Part shown: in pieces, positions 34,610 to 46,266 of the stretch
Layout of the letters: every line of letters starts with the position of its first letter
Numbering within the stretch: position 1 is the stretch's first letter
Assembly (NCBI GenBank): GCA_022835595.1
Contig: BQUP01000005.1
Span: forward strand, 1,054,001-1,118,000
From: Cystobasidium ongulense
Lineage: Eukaryota > Basidiomycota > Cystobasidiomycetes > Cystobasidiales > Cystobasidiaceae
DNA: 64,000 nt
Direction of reading: 5' to 3'
The notes under the pieces: model-generated
What the model saw: only the letters and a program-made list of their open reading frames with translations
What the model was told of the DNA's origin: nothing
Databases searched by the model: none
Made by a program: the position numbers and the translations under genes

Positions 34610-36648
34610 TCATGCTCTCAAACCCCTCCATGCGCTCGAGATTGCGATTCTTTTAGCTTGTTCTAACGAGATACCACCTCTCTTGAATCTGATTCCATCT
34701 TCATCTTCACCATCAGAATCATCGACTCCATTATTAGCTTGATCTTCATCATCATCGTCCATCATACTATCTGATCGTCTCAAAGGTTCTCTCATTCCGC
34801 TGAACGCACTTCCTAACCCTGCGCCTGTTCCTTCTGTAGTCGAAGTCGTCGATGATGTTGGTATGGTACCCCACATTGAATGAGTAGCCACTTTAGGAGG
34901 TGAAGCTACAGGAGTTTCTTCCAATGACATTTTAGGGGCCGAGAAAGCAGCGAATGATGAGAGTACTCCTCTTGAGGGAGATGCAGGGGAAGTAGGTTTA
35001 CCAGCCGCTGAATAAGCAGGAGGGGGAGTACGAGAAGACGACGAAGTAGCTTCTTTGGAGGATGAATCGAATGCAGAAGATGATGATGCAGATGACGAAC
35101 GAGCCGGTACGACAGGGGCTGTACGATATATCGAACGTGCACCATATCGCTGTTCGAGATATTTATCCGTAAATCTAGAACCTGTCACTCGCTGGAGATG
35201 AGGCTTTGCTGATGCTAGATCGGTAGCGTTCAACCAAACTTGTACGTTGTGATCCGCTTCTGGTGAAGGACGATATATGTTTTCAATGGATAATTGCTTC
35301 GTGCTTTCATTTCTGTAGGAAGGTGAAACAGAAAGATGTTCACGAAATGGACGTGACTAGTCAGCTGAAAAAGTCTCTGAATCGGAAATAAGAAAGTGAA
35401 TAGATGACTCACCTTAGCATCAAAGTCTCGTAAAGCTGCCGCGCTACCTCATCTACACTCTCGTTATTGCCATGTACCTTAGCGGCAACAGCAGGTCCAA
35501 CTTCTTGAATGAGACGTTCCATATCCATATGTTCCAATGCACTGCCTACTATGACTCTCGCTAGCAGAGAGGCATTCGTTAACGGCAGCATTGTGCCAGA
35601 GGATATTTGAGCGAGTGCACGGAAAAAGTCGGTAGCGTACTGTGTGAGAAATTGAGATAATGCACGTGTCAGAGAGTCTATTTGTGAGGTATGAATGATT
35701 TGCTAATGCAAATAAACTCACGGTATATTGTGATAATGCGGGTTCACAAGCTACGACAAACTGAAAACCAAACTCTAGGTGTCAGCATCAATTCTTTTTG
35801 CAACGCTGTGGTACATACCAATGCAATTCCCTGAGCTGCCATTTGTCGAGCGAGTTGAAGGGGATCCGAGCCTGGCGATATGAGACTAGTGATTAGCCGG
35901 TTGCATTCATGCTGAGGTGACAGAAACACACCTTCTGGAGACCCCTGAGCGAATCCATCGCCATACTCGCCAATGCCTGCGAGAAAAGAAAGAGGGAGCG
36001 TTGTAATTAGTCTTGATACCCCAATGAAATAGAGGAGGGAAAGACCGCACCATGCGGAGGAGCATCAGCAATCAACAATGTGATCCTGCTAGCATTTTCT
36101 CTCCAATCCAATTCAAGCGCTTCCTTCATCGCAGCAGTAACAGCTTCTGGACCATCACCACCACCGGACGCGTATAAAGTCTTGAGGAATTCCTTGACAG
36201 TGGAAATATCAGAAGTGAATGGGAGCTGTTTTGTAATGTAAGAGACGTCTTGAGGTGGGTGGTCTCTGTAAGCTATAACTGCCAATCTCAGGGAAGAGGG
36301 AGATTGTAGTCTTTCAGATTTCATGATCTCTTCGCATATTTGCTCGACGTTGGCTGTTGCGCTTGCGATCTGGAGTCATATGCGAAGGTGCAGAGATATA
36401 GAGTGAAGCAAGGTAGCAGAGGTCAGATCCATCCAGGCTAGGCTCGAGCTTTTTGGCGATGCCATTTTGCTGCAAAGGTGGACACTCACATAACTACGAA
36501 ACGTAGAGATTGCATGCGTCTATCAGTCAGAGTAGTAATGAGTGTGTATCCTCCTCGACGACGCTGCTCACCTTCCCATGCTGCCGGTGCAGTCGATAAT
36601 CCAGACCTGTGTGAGGCGGCGAGGTGCGAGTTGAGCGGAATCGAGCAT
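34610..36648 (-). CDS. von Willebrand factor A-domain protein
   Basis: Eight exons (36648-36572, 36493-36490, 36369-36051, 35976-35932, 35871-35819, 35760-35722, 35639-35413, 35312-34610) give 488 residues. A vWA domain occupies about residues 15-180: VWIIDCTGSMGSYI carries the metal-binding DxTxS site, and RLAVIAYRDHPP, ASGGGDGPEAV and ITLLIADAPPHG are further family motifs. The Ser-rich C-terminal half is disordered and ends with an acidic patch and a short helix-like tail (GISLEQAKRIAISSAW). Such intracellular fungal vWA proteins usually act as metal-dependent interaction modules; the partner is unknown. The second exon is only 4 bases and is needed to restore both frame and GSYI. The start is the first ATG after an in-frame stop. 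Confidence 0.87.
36490..36493 (-). other. 4-base microexon of the vWA gene
   Basis: The exon TTAT is preceded by CGTAG and followed by GTGAGT. It supplies the last base of Ser26 and all of Tyr27 in MGSYIASA. Confidence 0.7.
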
Positions 36649-37638
36649 GGAGCAGACATGGATGAGCGTGTTCCAATAGCATAGTGCATGTCATGTATGC
36701 ATGATGCCACGTCGGTAGCAGGATATAATGTAATGGTCCCCATGTCAGCTCTTTGTCACTTGACTGCTCTGTACGAATCAGGCAGACGACGAGTATCGCG
36801 TTCAACGCACCAGGTCCAGGCACGACGAGGCGTCTTCCATCTGCGGTGCATCCATGACTGGAGTGCTATCCTAGTGATTGCTTTTAGTCCTGCGCGAGTC
36901 CTGTCTGTGCTGGCTGCTGCGTCGATGGTGCTAGAGCTGTCGCCAACCAACGAACAGCGCGAGTCGGTGTGAAGGCGCTTGCTTGGCCGACACCTTGAAG
37001 AGAGTCCTCTTGAGTCTACTGCTGTCCTGCTTGCCTGCCTGCCTGCCTGCTTGCTGCGGTGTGGTGGATGGCGAGAATCAGAGCTGTACGCACGTGCAGA
37101 AGCGTAGGAAGTGGTGTCGAGACAGAGCAGCTTGAGCAGGCTGGATGTGGTATACAAGATAGAGCAGAGCAGAGGAAAGCAGCTCGTCATCAAACAATCT
37201 GCATCGAACAGCCTGCTGGAAGAATGTCCAAGCTCCTCGTCGTTGTGCAGCAGAGTGGCGACAAAAGCAGGAAAGCAAGCACACCTTCGCACAAGGACGT
37301 TGTTGCTGTTCGGAGCTGGATGCGAAGCTGGATGCGATGGCTGTATCAGATGGCTGTCCTCTCCGTGAATCCTGCTTCTTGTCGAGGTCGATGATGATCG
37401 AGGGTATCGCACAGAATATCGTCAAGGATGGTGATGCTCCTGCTCTTGGTCTGACTATCCACATCAACTCGTCTACTCTGCTCACTGGCTAACGTCTGCA
37501 CCTGCCTGCCTGCGTGGTCTGGTCTCGCCTGCTTTCGCTTTCCACATACAGCCAGGTTGGCCCCATTGACGCGACGGCACTCTGAAGAAATATACACAAG
37601 ATACAGCATCATCGCGTCGCATCGCATTGTACTCCAGC
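36649..37638. promoter_or_regulatory. Divergent promoter, vWA gene and UNG
   Basis: This 990-base region lies between outward-facing genes. It contains a (TGCC)n microsatellite at about 37032-37051. Several long but unsupported frames cross it on both strands; they lack domains and conflict with the leaders. Confidence 0.5.
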
Positions 37639-39324
37639 ATGCCTCCAAGTCCCTCATCTCCGGCTCTCTCTTCCCTCGCAGCCAGGTTCGCCTTCAAACC
37701 CGCTGAAGCTGCAAAGGTAGCCTCGCCAAACGCGTCTTCAAAGCGACGTCTTTCAACCTCTGCAAGCTCTCCATCACGAAGCAGTCCTCGACACGGTGTT
37801 GCTACCACATCTACATCAACCATTCTAGATGCAATAGGAAAGAGGAAGTTAGCAGATAGTACAAATACTTCGACAAGCACTTCGGTAGCATTGCAGGAGG
37901 ACGGCCTGGATTGGGAAATTGCAGATGAAGATATAGCTGCTATAGCTGATGAGGTCCTTGTCTCTAACTCGAACAAGAAGATTAAACTGGATGACGCCCC
38001 CTCTTCGAGTCCTTCGATTGCTGTAAAGACCACTTCGAAAACGGCAAATATTTCTACACATCCTAGTACTGACAAGGTAGACAGCAAGAAAGCAGAAAAT
38101 AAAGATCAGGTTAAACATGTCAAACAAACTGACATCCCGTCAGAGATCTCGAATGACATTGTGCGCCAATTCTACGATTCTTTATCAGATTCGCAAATCG
38201 ATGGCAAGGGAGGTTTGCTATCACATCGTCAATTGTTAGAATTGGAAAGTAGGACAATGGACCCATCATGGCTCAAAGAACTACAGAAAGAGTGCGTCAT
38301 CGAAATCATCCTTTGCAGGCTTCGACACCGATAGTATCAACAAGTCGGACTGATCACATCATATACATCATCTAGAGTGAAGAAAACGTACTTCTTGGAT
38401 TTGAAACGCTTCTTATGGACAGAAGGAGTCAAGTCAGCTCCTGAAATAAGCAAGAACATATTTCCGCCTGGTATGTTTCTTACACCTTATGGCTTGCGAT
38501 GCACTTTGTTTGGGTACTGTAGCTGAACGAGAACAAATGACATATCATGCAGCCGGTGAGATATACTCGTGGTCGCGCTTCACTCCGCTCGATAAAGTAC
38601 GAGTGGTCATACTCGGTCAAGATCCCTACCACAATAATGGGCAGGCGCATGGTATGTAAAAGCTTTCACCTTTACTAGGGCTGTCGCGCTTAGTGACATC
38701 CCTATTCTCGCAGGACTTGCCTTCTCCGTCAGATCGAATGTTGCCGTACCGCCCTCGCTCAGAAATATATACAAGGAGATCAAGAATGATTATCCAGATT
38801 TCCAAATTCCAAAGCATGGGTGAGTTCATGCGCATTCTCTTCTAAGCCATGCTTGGCTGATACTTTATTCCGATTCCATCAGCTATCTCGGCTCATGGGC
38901 TCGTCAAGGTGTATTGATGCTCAATACATCTCTGAGCGTACGAGCGCATCAAGCTAATTCACACAGCGGCAAAGGATGGGAGCAATTCACAGATTCAATT
39001 CTAAAAGTAATAAGTGCGAGAGCAGGACCTGGAGTTGTCTTTTTCGCATGGGGTAATCCAGCTCAAAAACGTACAGCAAATATAATCACTTCTACTAATA
39101 CTAAAGGAACATCACTATTTTCGAAGAATAAAAAACTACAGGAAGAAGGAAGTAGTAGTAAACATTTAATTTTGAAAAGTGTTCATCCTAGTCCTTTATC
39201 TGCTAATAGAGGATTCTTTGGTAATGGTCATTTCAAAAAAGCGAATGAATGGTTAAAGGAGAAATATGGTGAGGATGGAATGATTGATTGGTGCACTATT
39301 GATCCGGCGGAGCCTAAAGCATGA
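37639..39324 (+). CDS. UNG1: Uracil-DNA glycosylase, family 1
   Basis: Five exons (37639-38291, 38376-38470, 38553-38651, 38714-38819, 38883-39324) give 464 residues. The catalytic water-activating motif [21 protein letters not shown] spans an exon join. The active-site His is in the [17 protein letters not shown] motif, and the uracil-pocket and structural motifs [13 protein letters not shown] and [10 protein letters not shown] are present. It removes uracil from DNA and so starts base excision repair. About 190 residues of Ser/Lys-rich N-terminal extension precede the fold and could carry nuclear or mitochondrial targeting; a basic KRRLS stretch and a PCNA-box-like [10 protein letters not shown] are visible. 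The loop between NPAQK and VHPSP holds about 20 extra Lys/Ser-rich residues ([14 protein letters not shown]). The start is the first ATG of the frame. Confidence 0.96.
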
Positions 39325-39950
39325 GGATACGTTTGCATGATGCTATGAATTTGAGGTAGGAAGCATAGGTATCTACGAAGTAGGACTCAGACGATGAGGG
39401 GAAGTCGCTGAACATCGTCAAGTGCGTATAGCAAGTTATAGAAGATAACCGGGCGGTGGCGAAAGTGTAATGTCTTTGAACGAACCCAAGACTTAGCTCT
39501 AGCAATGATATACTCGTCTATTCAACAGATTGGAGTGATAAGCAATGCATATTCTACATTCTCGAGGTGGCTGCACGCCTGCCTGTATAGATTCCTGATC
39601 ATCCTCCTTGAAAGACCTTTGGCATTTACATGGACACGTCTTTCGCACCACTCGACACTTTGCTACTATTCATACATTGCTCGTTCGCCTACTCTGTGCT
39701 GCCATCAGCTGGAGCATGACTCATCATCCATAGCGGCGTGTCCTCTGCCTGGCGATACCATCACTTGCCGCCAAAGTGGTACATCGACCCGCGAGCCAGC
39801 GGTGGATTGGGACAGACGACCAGAATACAGGCTGCAGGCAGCTACATGCGCAGCTGAGTAGTGTAGCAGCTGTCCACCTGCTGGGCTGAGCTCGTAGACC
39901 TGCTGCACCCTCGCGCCCAAGCTATACACGCGCGACTGCCTAAGAACAGC
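39325..39950. promoter_or_regulatory. Intergenic, promoter of the Cdc4 gene
   Basis: This is the tandem intergenic region between UNG and the F-box gene. It has pyrimidine-rich plus-strand sequence around 39590-39760. No other gene was seen. Confidence 0.45.
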
Positions 39951-42900
39951 ATGGACATGGAGGACCCATTCGGGCCATCACCCAGCACAATGGCGCAGTC
40001 CAGCACATCCACATCGTACACCATCATGTCACCGCGTGCATTCTCATCGTCACCTCTGATTCCCACCCTGCTCAGCCAGAAGGGATCTCCAGCAGCTCCT
40101 CCTCAAGAAGGTGGACCGAACTCCGCCTCTGGCAACTCGCCCTCGACTGCTGGCACTCGACAAGCTGGTTCTTCTGCATTCACTGCTGGCACACCTGTCA
40201 TCACCAATATGAGTGTCACTTCTCCATCTACTATTGTCCGGGCAGTCTCCCCTCCTACGCCTGCTCCATCGCCTCAGCCTGATCTAGGACGATATGTGCA
40301 TTCGGCTGGTTCTAGCATCCCTGGATCATCGAATCCAAGCAATGCAACTCCATCCCATCCTGCGAGTGTGCTCATGGCTCACGCTGGATCAGCAGTAATG
40401 GGCGAGCCGGGCACTCCAGTGTCTCCAGGAACAGAAGATGCACAAGGTCTCGCATGGGGCGACCCAAACACGCATGTCCATTCTTCGCATTTCGATGAGC
40501 AAGACCAAGCATTCCATATTGATCCGGAAGTCCAAGAAGCTCTTTTCGCAGAGCAATTTATCCAGTCTGTAGTAGCCTACTTCCCACGCCTTACTGGTCC
40601 AGAACGTAGAACTCTATTCACATCTCTCCTACCTCAGATGTCCGGAGAGGATCTTTTACACCTTTCGAATCTTATTTCTCCATATTTGAGAAGGGACTTT
40701 CTTGCCGAATTACCGGCTGAAATATCATTGAAGATTTTGGGATTCATCGATGACCCGAAAAATCTTATGAGAGCTTCAAGAGTCAGCAGAACTTGGAGAT
40801 CTCTAGTTGCAGATGAACATAACTGGAAATTGATGCTGGAAAAATATAATGGTGGTGGATGGTCGGAAGCTAGACCTGCGCTGACTTCAAGCTCGGTCGG
40901 GCTTGCCAACGGCCCAGGGGGGACATCGATCTCACGAGGCAGAAATCAGATTCTTGGCAATGCACCCGTCGCAACTGGGAATACGCCTAGCCAACGACTT
41001 GCGGTCATAGCTCAAGCGTCTAGATCGTACATTCAAGAATATAGACCTTCAAGCTCCACTGCTCAGAATAGCCTTTTTAGTGTCCAAGCACCTCCAGCCG
41101 GAAGTACTTCACAACCTGCTGAGCATGAGGAAGAACAGAATGTCAATCGCTTTCTTCAAGAGAACCAAACTCCGCTTGCTGGACGCACGATGAGAAATAA
41201 GGGAAAAGGCCGTGCTTCGGACAGTAACCTGGATGCGTTAGCGTCGGCTAGTGATCTTACTGCCCCTGGCTTTTCAAGCGCTGGTATGCCTGGCCCGGCA
41301 ACATCGTCTGGCATTGTTGGTCTCATGCCTGCAATACAGCAGACCGCGTTTGGTAGTAAATCTATCGCAAACGTAGGCTCCCTACATGGTTTAGGCGTTC
41401 TATCGCCGCGGCGTGGTACTTCAACGATGGCGTATCAAACATCACCGTCAGCAGCGAGTGTACTCGCTTCTCAACAACAGCAGCAACCACCAATTGGCAG
41501 AGACATTTCAGGTAGATATCGCCCTGGTCCACCTCCCTATTTCTCTCACTCAGCAGCACCCCCTCAAATCGCAATCCCGTATCCGCCGCCACCACCGCAG
41601 AATCTCACGAGCCAGCTACAACAGCTTTCGCTAGCATCGAATGCCCTCCCTTTGTTGCCCACGTTGTCGATACCGGCTCCTACTCTATCCGATGCTCAAT
41701 CAGCATCATCCCGGCTAAACGCGAGCGTAGCATCATCTGCTAACTCGCCTTCAGCCACATTCGCTCCGGCATACGCATCTCCAGCTCCGTTTGCAACACA
41801 TGCAAGTGCGTCGATTAGCACACCTTTAGCCACTTCCGGCACCCCTGGTATCGTGACTTTGGAACAGATGTCTCCATTAGCTAGTCGAAAAGCGCATGGC
41901 CCATTCGAACACCAATCCCAATCTGCTCCACAGCCTGCTAGAGTTCGCATCGCAAAGTCGCAAAACCCCTTCGGTACAGCTCAAACCAATCTATCTTACA
42001 CATCGCAATATTCCCAAAATATGCAACCTTCATCTAACCTGACTTCTTCATCGAGTAAACAATTCTCGTTCAAAACTCAGTTCAAGAAGGCTTACTTGAC
42101 AGAATCAAATTGGCTTAAAGGCCCAGGAAGAGTCTTATCCCGTCAAACTTGTACAGATGATGGGGTTGTTACATCGCTTGGCTTTGATAATGAGTGGATT
42201 ATCGTTGGAATGGCAACCAATCAGATTCACGTTTTTGATGCAAAGACTGGTGCTTATGTGCAGCAATTGGTTGGACATACTCTGGGCGTTTGGTGCCTGG
42301 TTCTAGTGAGCAAGGGCGGTCAAAATTTGGACAAGGATGGGAAGAAGGTAAAAAGTCCGAAATTGGATGAAGAAGGTAAACCCTCGATCTTCCAGACGCC
42401 TAGCAAGACAAGCTGGGAATCAGACGAAGAAGATGGTGAATCTTCCTCTTCGGATGATGATGAAGATGGAAAAGATCATGGTGCACCTACCATGACGCGG
42501 ACGAGTAGTACGAGCTTCCTTCGAGCAGATGGTATGGAAAGGACTCGGTCTGCTTCTGCAAGACCTGCAGATCGAGAAACATTCTTCCAGGAAGCATCAG
42601 AGTCATTCATCGCAAGTCCATATTTGGGAGTCAACGATGGTTCTCCGCAAGCCAGAGGGAATAGTGGATCAGAATCTGAAACGCGAAGCCCTTCTTCTTC
42701 TGGAATGCCATCTTCAGAACCTCCAAAACAACGCCGAGCTAAAAAGCGACCTTCATCATTTTGTGGGGTTCCTTTATCGGATCCTTCTTCCTCTGCTCAA
42801 GATGGCTCGTCGTCGTCATCTGCTAGATTCACACCGAATCCTTCTGGCTTTCCATTTGGCGGAGATGGAACGAACATCTCCCCGCAGCAAGCTGCAGCGT

Positions 42901-44076
42901 GTGGCACTGCTCAGGGGTGGGGACAGCCTGGTGCGGTTGCGGTCAGTGGAGGATGCGACCGCGATGTGCGAGTTTGGGATGTAGCGACTGGGTAAGTCTG
43001 CGCAAACGTTTCCCTTTGAATGCACCACTTGAAGTAATCTGACCATACCTGTTTATCGTTCGCCAGCCAATGTATCCATATCCTTCGAGGGCATCTCTCC
43101 ACTGTCCGATGTCTCAAGGTACTAGATGGCCGTCCCATTGCAGTGTCCGGCTCGCGCGACAATACGCTTCGAGTCTGGGATATCGAACGTGGCGTACTTC
43201 TCAAGCTACTCAGTGGGCATCAGCACAGCGTTAGATGCATCGAAATTAGCGGTAACAAGGTCGTGAGCGGCAGCTACGATGCAACTTGCAAGGTAAGCTC
43301 TCCATACCTGATCTTGATGGTGTCGAAACTGAAGTTATATAATCCTAGATTTGGGACGTTGATACTGGCGAATGCTTGCATACTCTACAAGGACATCAAC
43401 ATCAGATTTATGCTGTTGCTTTTGATGGCAACCGGGTTGCAAGTGGGTCTCTAGACTCGACAGTCCGAATCTGGTCAGCGAAGACGGGGTGAGTGCGAGT
43501 CTAACGTTGATAATTCTGTTACAATTTGACTGATGGCGTTTTCATCCTCTCAGCGAATGCTTGGCTTTGCTTCAAGGCCACACTTCGCTGGTTGGACAGC
43601 TGCAACTCACCGACTCGCTTCTCGTGACGGGCGGTTCAGATGGTAGAGTTATTGTCTTCTCGTTATCAACATTTGAATGTCTGCATCGACTGTGCGCTCA
43701 TGACAACTCAGTGACATGCTTACAGGTTCGTCTTCTCACGTCACTCATTAGTCTAATCGACTGACTAGCATCTGACTTTGCATTACCCCCATCCAGTTCA
43801 ACGACCGGTTCATGGTCACTGGCGGCAATGATGGTCGAGTCAAGCTCTGGGATCGTCCTACTGGCAAGCTTATACGAGACCTTGCCGAGCCTTGTGAGGC
43901 TGTCTGGCGGGTTACCTTCCGGGAAGACAAGTGTGTTTTGCTTTGCAAGCGGGGTAACCGCACGATTATGGAAGTTAGGTGAGTTGACTACCATACAATG
44001 TACGGTTTGAGGGAACATCTTGGCTGATGCATTCTTGCTGCACAGGACTTTTGCTCCGTTTGATGAGGAATTGTAA
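39951..44076 (+). CDS. CDC4: Cdc4/FBXW7-type F-box WD40 protein
   Basis: Six exons (39951-42991, 43067-43292, 43349-43488, 43554-43725, 43797-43978, 44046-44076) give 1263 residues. An F-box lies near residues 250-290 ([31 protein letters not shown]). The WD40 propeller begins at about residue 720 and continues with strong repeats: [68 protein letters not shown] and [17 protein letters not shown]. The protein would be the substrate receptor of an SCF ubiquitin ligase that recognises phosphodegrons, as Cdc4 does for Sic1 and FBXW7 for cyclin E. Unusually, about 200 acidic and Ser-rich residues ([17 protein letters not shown]) are inserted in the second blade. The N-terminus and the region between F-box and propeller are Ser/Pro/Ala-rich and disordered. 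Confidence 0.93.
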
Positions 44077-44446
44077 CAATATATGGGATTAGTGAAGAAG
44101 TCTTAGTCATTCAGTGAGGTTTGAGTGATCAAAGAATCATGTCGTCGTAGCAAGTCACATGCAGATATGCATAACATTTTTAGGGTTCACCGCAACCACT
44201 TTCGTTTTCCGAGGTCACACCCGCAATCCGACCCGCTGACCATGCTAGAGCATGCGCTACGAGGAAGGGACATGGAAGGAACGCCTTGCCAATATAAACA
44301 ACATTGTTAATCGCACTGATTTCTAATAGTTCCTATAATTACAAGATGAATCAGAGGCTCTATGCAAAGAATTCTATGCAAATCTTGAAATAAGCTAAGG
44401 GCAAGCAGCCGCAAGAGTGGTGAAATTTTCCCCAAGACATGTAAGT
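44077..44446. other. Convergent intergenic region
   Basis: This is the 3' flank of the Cdc4 and SPE2 genes. No feature beyond AT-rich terminator-like sequence was found. Confidence 0.45.
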
Positions 44447-45880
44447 CTACTGCTTTTCAAAGGTGGAGAAAAGAAGATGGTAGCCTGCGAACTCGTACAG
44501 TATCCGATCCGTTCGCTCGTACCCTTCGGCAACGTTAGGGCTCAAGATAGTTCTCGTCTCTGGAGTGCTGCCTTGATCTACCCCTGCGGCTGCTTCCTCA
44601 ACGCTTACAAACAGACTGATACTGAATTTGCTGGGTTGGAAGATGGAGAGAACTCTAGCGATGAGATCGTGCAGTACGATTGAGGGGTATTTGGAGGATG
44701 GAGCTGAAGATTCTGCTTGACGAGCACGGAAATCAACATTGCATTCGAAAGAAGCGTATGAGAAATCATTCTCTGGCGTAACGTGAATGGTAGCATATCT
44801 GTCCCTGTGCACCATGTTGGCGGAATATCCACAAGGCTCGAAAAGGAATGAATCGAGTGACGCGCCTGGTAATAGCTTGTCGATACCTAGCTTGTTTGAA
44901 AGTATTGTTCCTTCGCGATGCCCCTTTTGAGGTACATCACCATTGCTGGCTGGTGATTGAGAGAATGCGACTTCTTCAGCTGAAGGTGGGGGATAGTAGA
45001 ATGCCTTGCATGCTTCTGGATTGAGATGGGTCATGAGAATTTCTAGCGTTTGATCTGGTGGAGAGGGTCTTTTGGGCAGAGGTGCAATTGAGGAGACACC
45101 ATTCGTTCCAGAAGTAGAAGAGGAGAGGACGTCTTGCATGAAATGGTCACTTTCGCTGTTTTCGCTTCTCGAAGGGTACATTTCTTTCGGCGTGGTGAGG
45201 TACAGCAACCAGTGGTCGCCATTCATCTTGCCCACGACGTATGCGGATCCATTGCCTTTTCCTGTAGGTCAGAGAAGCGGAAGTTTATTGTCAACATAGT
45301 TAGGATAGTATGGGCCTGATGGACGAGTTCACGTACCGAAGTATGTGTCCAAAACTCTGACTTCTTCGTCCCAGTGACGGTGCGGCCCGACCTGGCGCTC
45401 CGGAAACATGAAAGCTTTTCTCGAGTAGAAGCATCTATAGGTATCTTTGAGTCCGCATTCCTCTCTGGCAATCTCGAGCAGCCTGTCCATGCCGAGAAGC
45501 AGCGTGGTGGTTCCGCACGTCTTGAGGATCATTTTGTGTGGCCACACGAACATGGAAGATTCGCTGGGAACATGGAAAGCGGTGTCAGTCATGGATGCAT
45601 AGCACCTAGAGAGGCCATCTGCGCCTGCCTCGTCTCACCTCAGCAGATAGGCGTCCATTTCCTCGCCCTCGATTACGCTCATCACCTTGCATCTGACGAG
45701 ATCCAGCATCGTCTCCCATGTTTCCTTCTTGACCCGCCTCAGGCCTTCAGCGTCTCCAGTGCGCTCCAAGTGCTGCTCTGACGGCGCAAACCATATCTCG
45801 AGCAGCTTCTCCGGCCCTTCAAACGGCGGGCTGCTCGAGCTGTCTTGAAAAACTGACAGCGTTGAAGTATAGCTGGCCAT
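44447..45880 (-). CDS. SPE2: S-adenosylmethionine decarboxylase proenzyme
   Basis: Three exons (45880-45639, 45563-45337, 45261-44447) give 427 residues. The enzyme makes decarboxylated SAM, the aminopropyl donor for spermidine and spermine, in the cytosol. Motifs: [12 protein letters not shown] with the catalytic Glu pair; LLSESSMF, where self-cleavage between Glu and Ser makes the pyruvoyl cofactor; MILKTCGTT with the catalytic Cys; and FEPCGYSAN and [18 protein letters not shown] with the processing Ser and His. The first intron ends one base before the Glu-Ser-Ser-Met cleavage region. Compared with human AMD1, the region after [12 protein letters not shown] carries an extra Ser/Pro-rich stretch. 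The start at MASYTSTL follows yeast Spe2; the frame is open to an ATG at 46156, but that extension has no family support. Confidence 0.95.
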
Positions 45881-46266
45881 GCTTTCGCTGGAGTGGACCA
45901 ATCTGGACAGGACAGCGGTGTTGCGTGGGCGTAGGTCTCTGTTGGCGATGCTATTGAACGCTCTCAGCCATCGTCGCACACAATTGGACAAGATTCGAAA
46001 GACTGCTGGCGTGCTCGAGGTGCTTGGGCATAAAAGGTGCAGACGACAAAGGACATAATGCACTCCCTTCAAGGCAAGAGACGAGCCAGCAATACCACTA
46101 TCATAGGGAAGCAACGGCGGATCCTGTCTGAGTCTATTGCAGCTGTGTGAGCACACGCCGACAAGCTAGGTAGCGCCTACTCCAACGCCACAGAGACGCC
46201 GCATCAAGCATATCATGCAAAGGGTATATCATCGCACGAGGTATAAATGCAAAGCTCGCTATCTAC
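45881..46266 (-). promoter_or_regulatory. SPE2 promoter and leader with candidate uORFs
   Basis: Two overlapping upstream ORFs run toward SPE2: 46056-45964 (30 codons plus stop, begins MSFVVC) and 46031-45951 (26 codons plus stop, begins MPKHLEH). Both end before the SPE2 start. AdoMetDC transcripts of animals, plants and some fungi are controlled by uORFs responding to polyamines. Whether these lie in the mRNA is unknown. Confidence 0.35.

Noticed and set aside
36756-37412. 218-codon minus-strand frame between the vWA gene and UNG
   Set aside because: It overlaps promoter-like sequence and a microsatellite, conflicts with the well-supported vWA start at 36648, and has no domain.
1-39324. 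HMCES and UNG as a linked abasic-site repair cluster
   Set aside because: Both act on uracil-derived or abasic damage, but they are 36 kb apart with many unrelated genes between them, so linkage looks coincidental.
45881-46156. In-frame N-terminal extension of SPE2 to an ATG at 46156
   Set aside because: The family begins a short distance before the [12 protein letters not shown] motif, as at 45880. The extension has no similarity to known AdoMetDC termini, though a targeting sequence cannot be excluded.
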